This document shows, one piece after another, positions 7,167-7,174 of a stretch of DNA of 7,174 bases. The DNA lies in NCBI GenBank assembly GCA_022360335.1, contig JAKSCZ010000592.1:1-7174 (forward strand). Reading direction: 5' to 3'. The notes under the pieces were generated by a model, which was given only the letters and a program-made list of their open reading frames with translations, was not told the origin of the DNA and did no database searches. The position numbers were made by a program, and so were the translations under genes. Source of the DNA: Pseudomonadota bacterium. GTDB taxonomy: Bacteria; Pseudomonadota; Gammaproteobacteria; Steroidobacterales; Woeseiaceae. Every line of letters starts with the position of its first letter. The first letter of the stretch is position 1.

Positions 7167-7174
7167 CGACGAAC
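7147..7174 (+). CDS. Start of a probable MerR-family regulator, cut by the window edge
   Basis: An ATG at 7147, inside ihfA in another frame, opens nine codons encoding MLEPGNNDE before the window ends. In Pseudomonas-like gammaproteobacteria, ihfA is followed by an uncharacterised MerR-type transcriptional regulator whose N-terminus, as I recall it, reads very similarly (MLEPS-NDE, then a proline-rich stretch). GGAAG (7139-7143) could serve as ribosome-binding site, though only three bases before the ATG. The call depends on this short peptide and on gene order, so the family is inference. The 20-base overlap with ihfA suggests translational coupling. Confidence 0.6.

Overview
This window is a conserved housekeeping segment of a high-GC bacterial chromosome, by eye roughly 60-65 % GC. 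It is almost certainly from a gammaproteobacterium. The gene series infC-rpmI-rplT-pheS-pheT-ihfA, followed by a MerR-type gene that begins inside ihfA, is typical of Pseudomonas/Xanthomonas-like and related gammaproteobacteria. The proteins closely match the E. coli families in length and motifs (PheS 327 aa and IhfA 99 aa, both the same as in E. coli). The exact genus cannot be read from the sequence. All genes lie on the + strand.

Layout: (1) Positions 2-1951 hold uvrB, the DNA-damage recognition helicase of nucleotide excision repair. It is cut at the left edge and lacks about 22 N-terminal residues. (2) Positions 1952-2235 contain a possible tRNA promoter, a tRNA-Val(GAC) gene with encoded CCA, a long-loop hairpin, a plausible sigma-70 promoter and a GC-rich leader. 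(3) From 2236 runs the translation operon: infC (IF3, apparently starting at the rare codon ATC), rpmI (L35), rplT (L20), pheS and pheT (the two subunits of phenylalanyl-tRNA synthetase), then ihfA (IHF alpha subunit). (4) The last 28 bases carry the first nine codons of a probable MerR-family regulator that overlaps the end of ihfA.

How the genes fit together: IF3, L35, L20 and PheRS all serve translation, and their co-transcription matches the classic enterobacterial operon. In E. coli, IF3 represses its own abnormal start codon and L20 represses rpmI-rplT through the mRNA ahead of rpmI. Here the abnormal infC start is visible. The gap ahead of rpmI is 102 nt and carries a direct repeat and a potential stem. 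The gap between rplT and pheS is almost entirely filled by one long imperfect stem-loop, where E. coli keeps the pheM leader peptide and attenuator; no such peptide is visible here. thrS, normally directly upstream of infC in gammaproteobacteria, is not there; tRNA-Val and uvrB take its place.

I found no exotic or mobile system. The points worth a second look are small-scale: the ATC start, the 17-bp hairpin before pheS, a short AT-rich patch inside uvrB, a mismatch in the tRNA T-stem, the repeat before rpmI, and the change in ribosome-binding-site strength along the operon.
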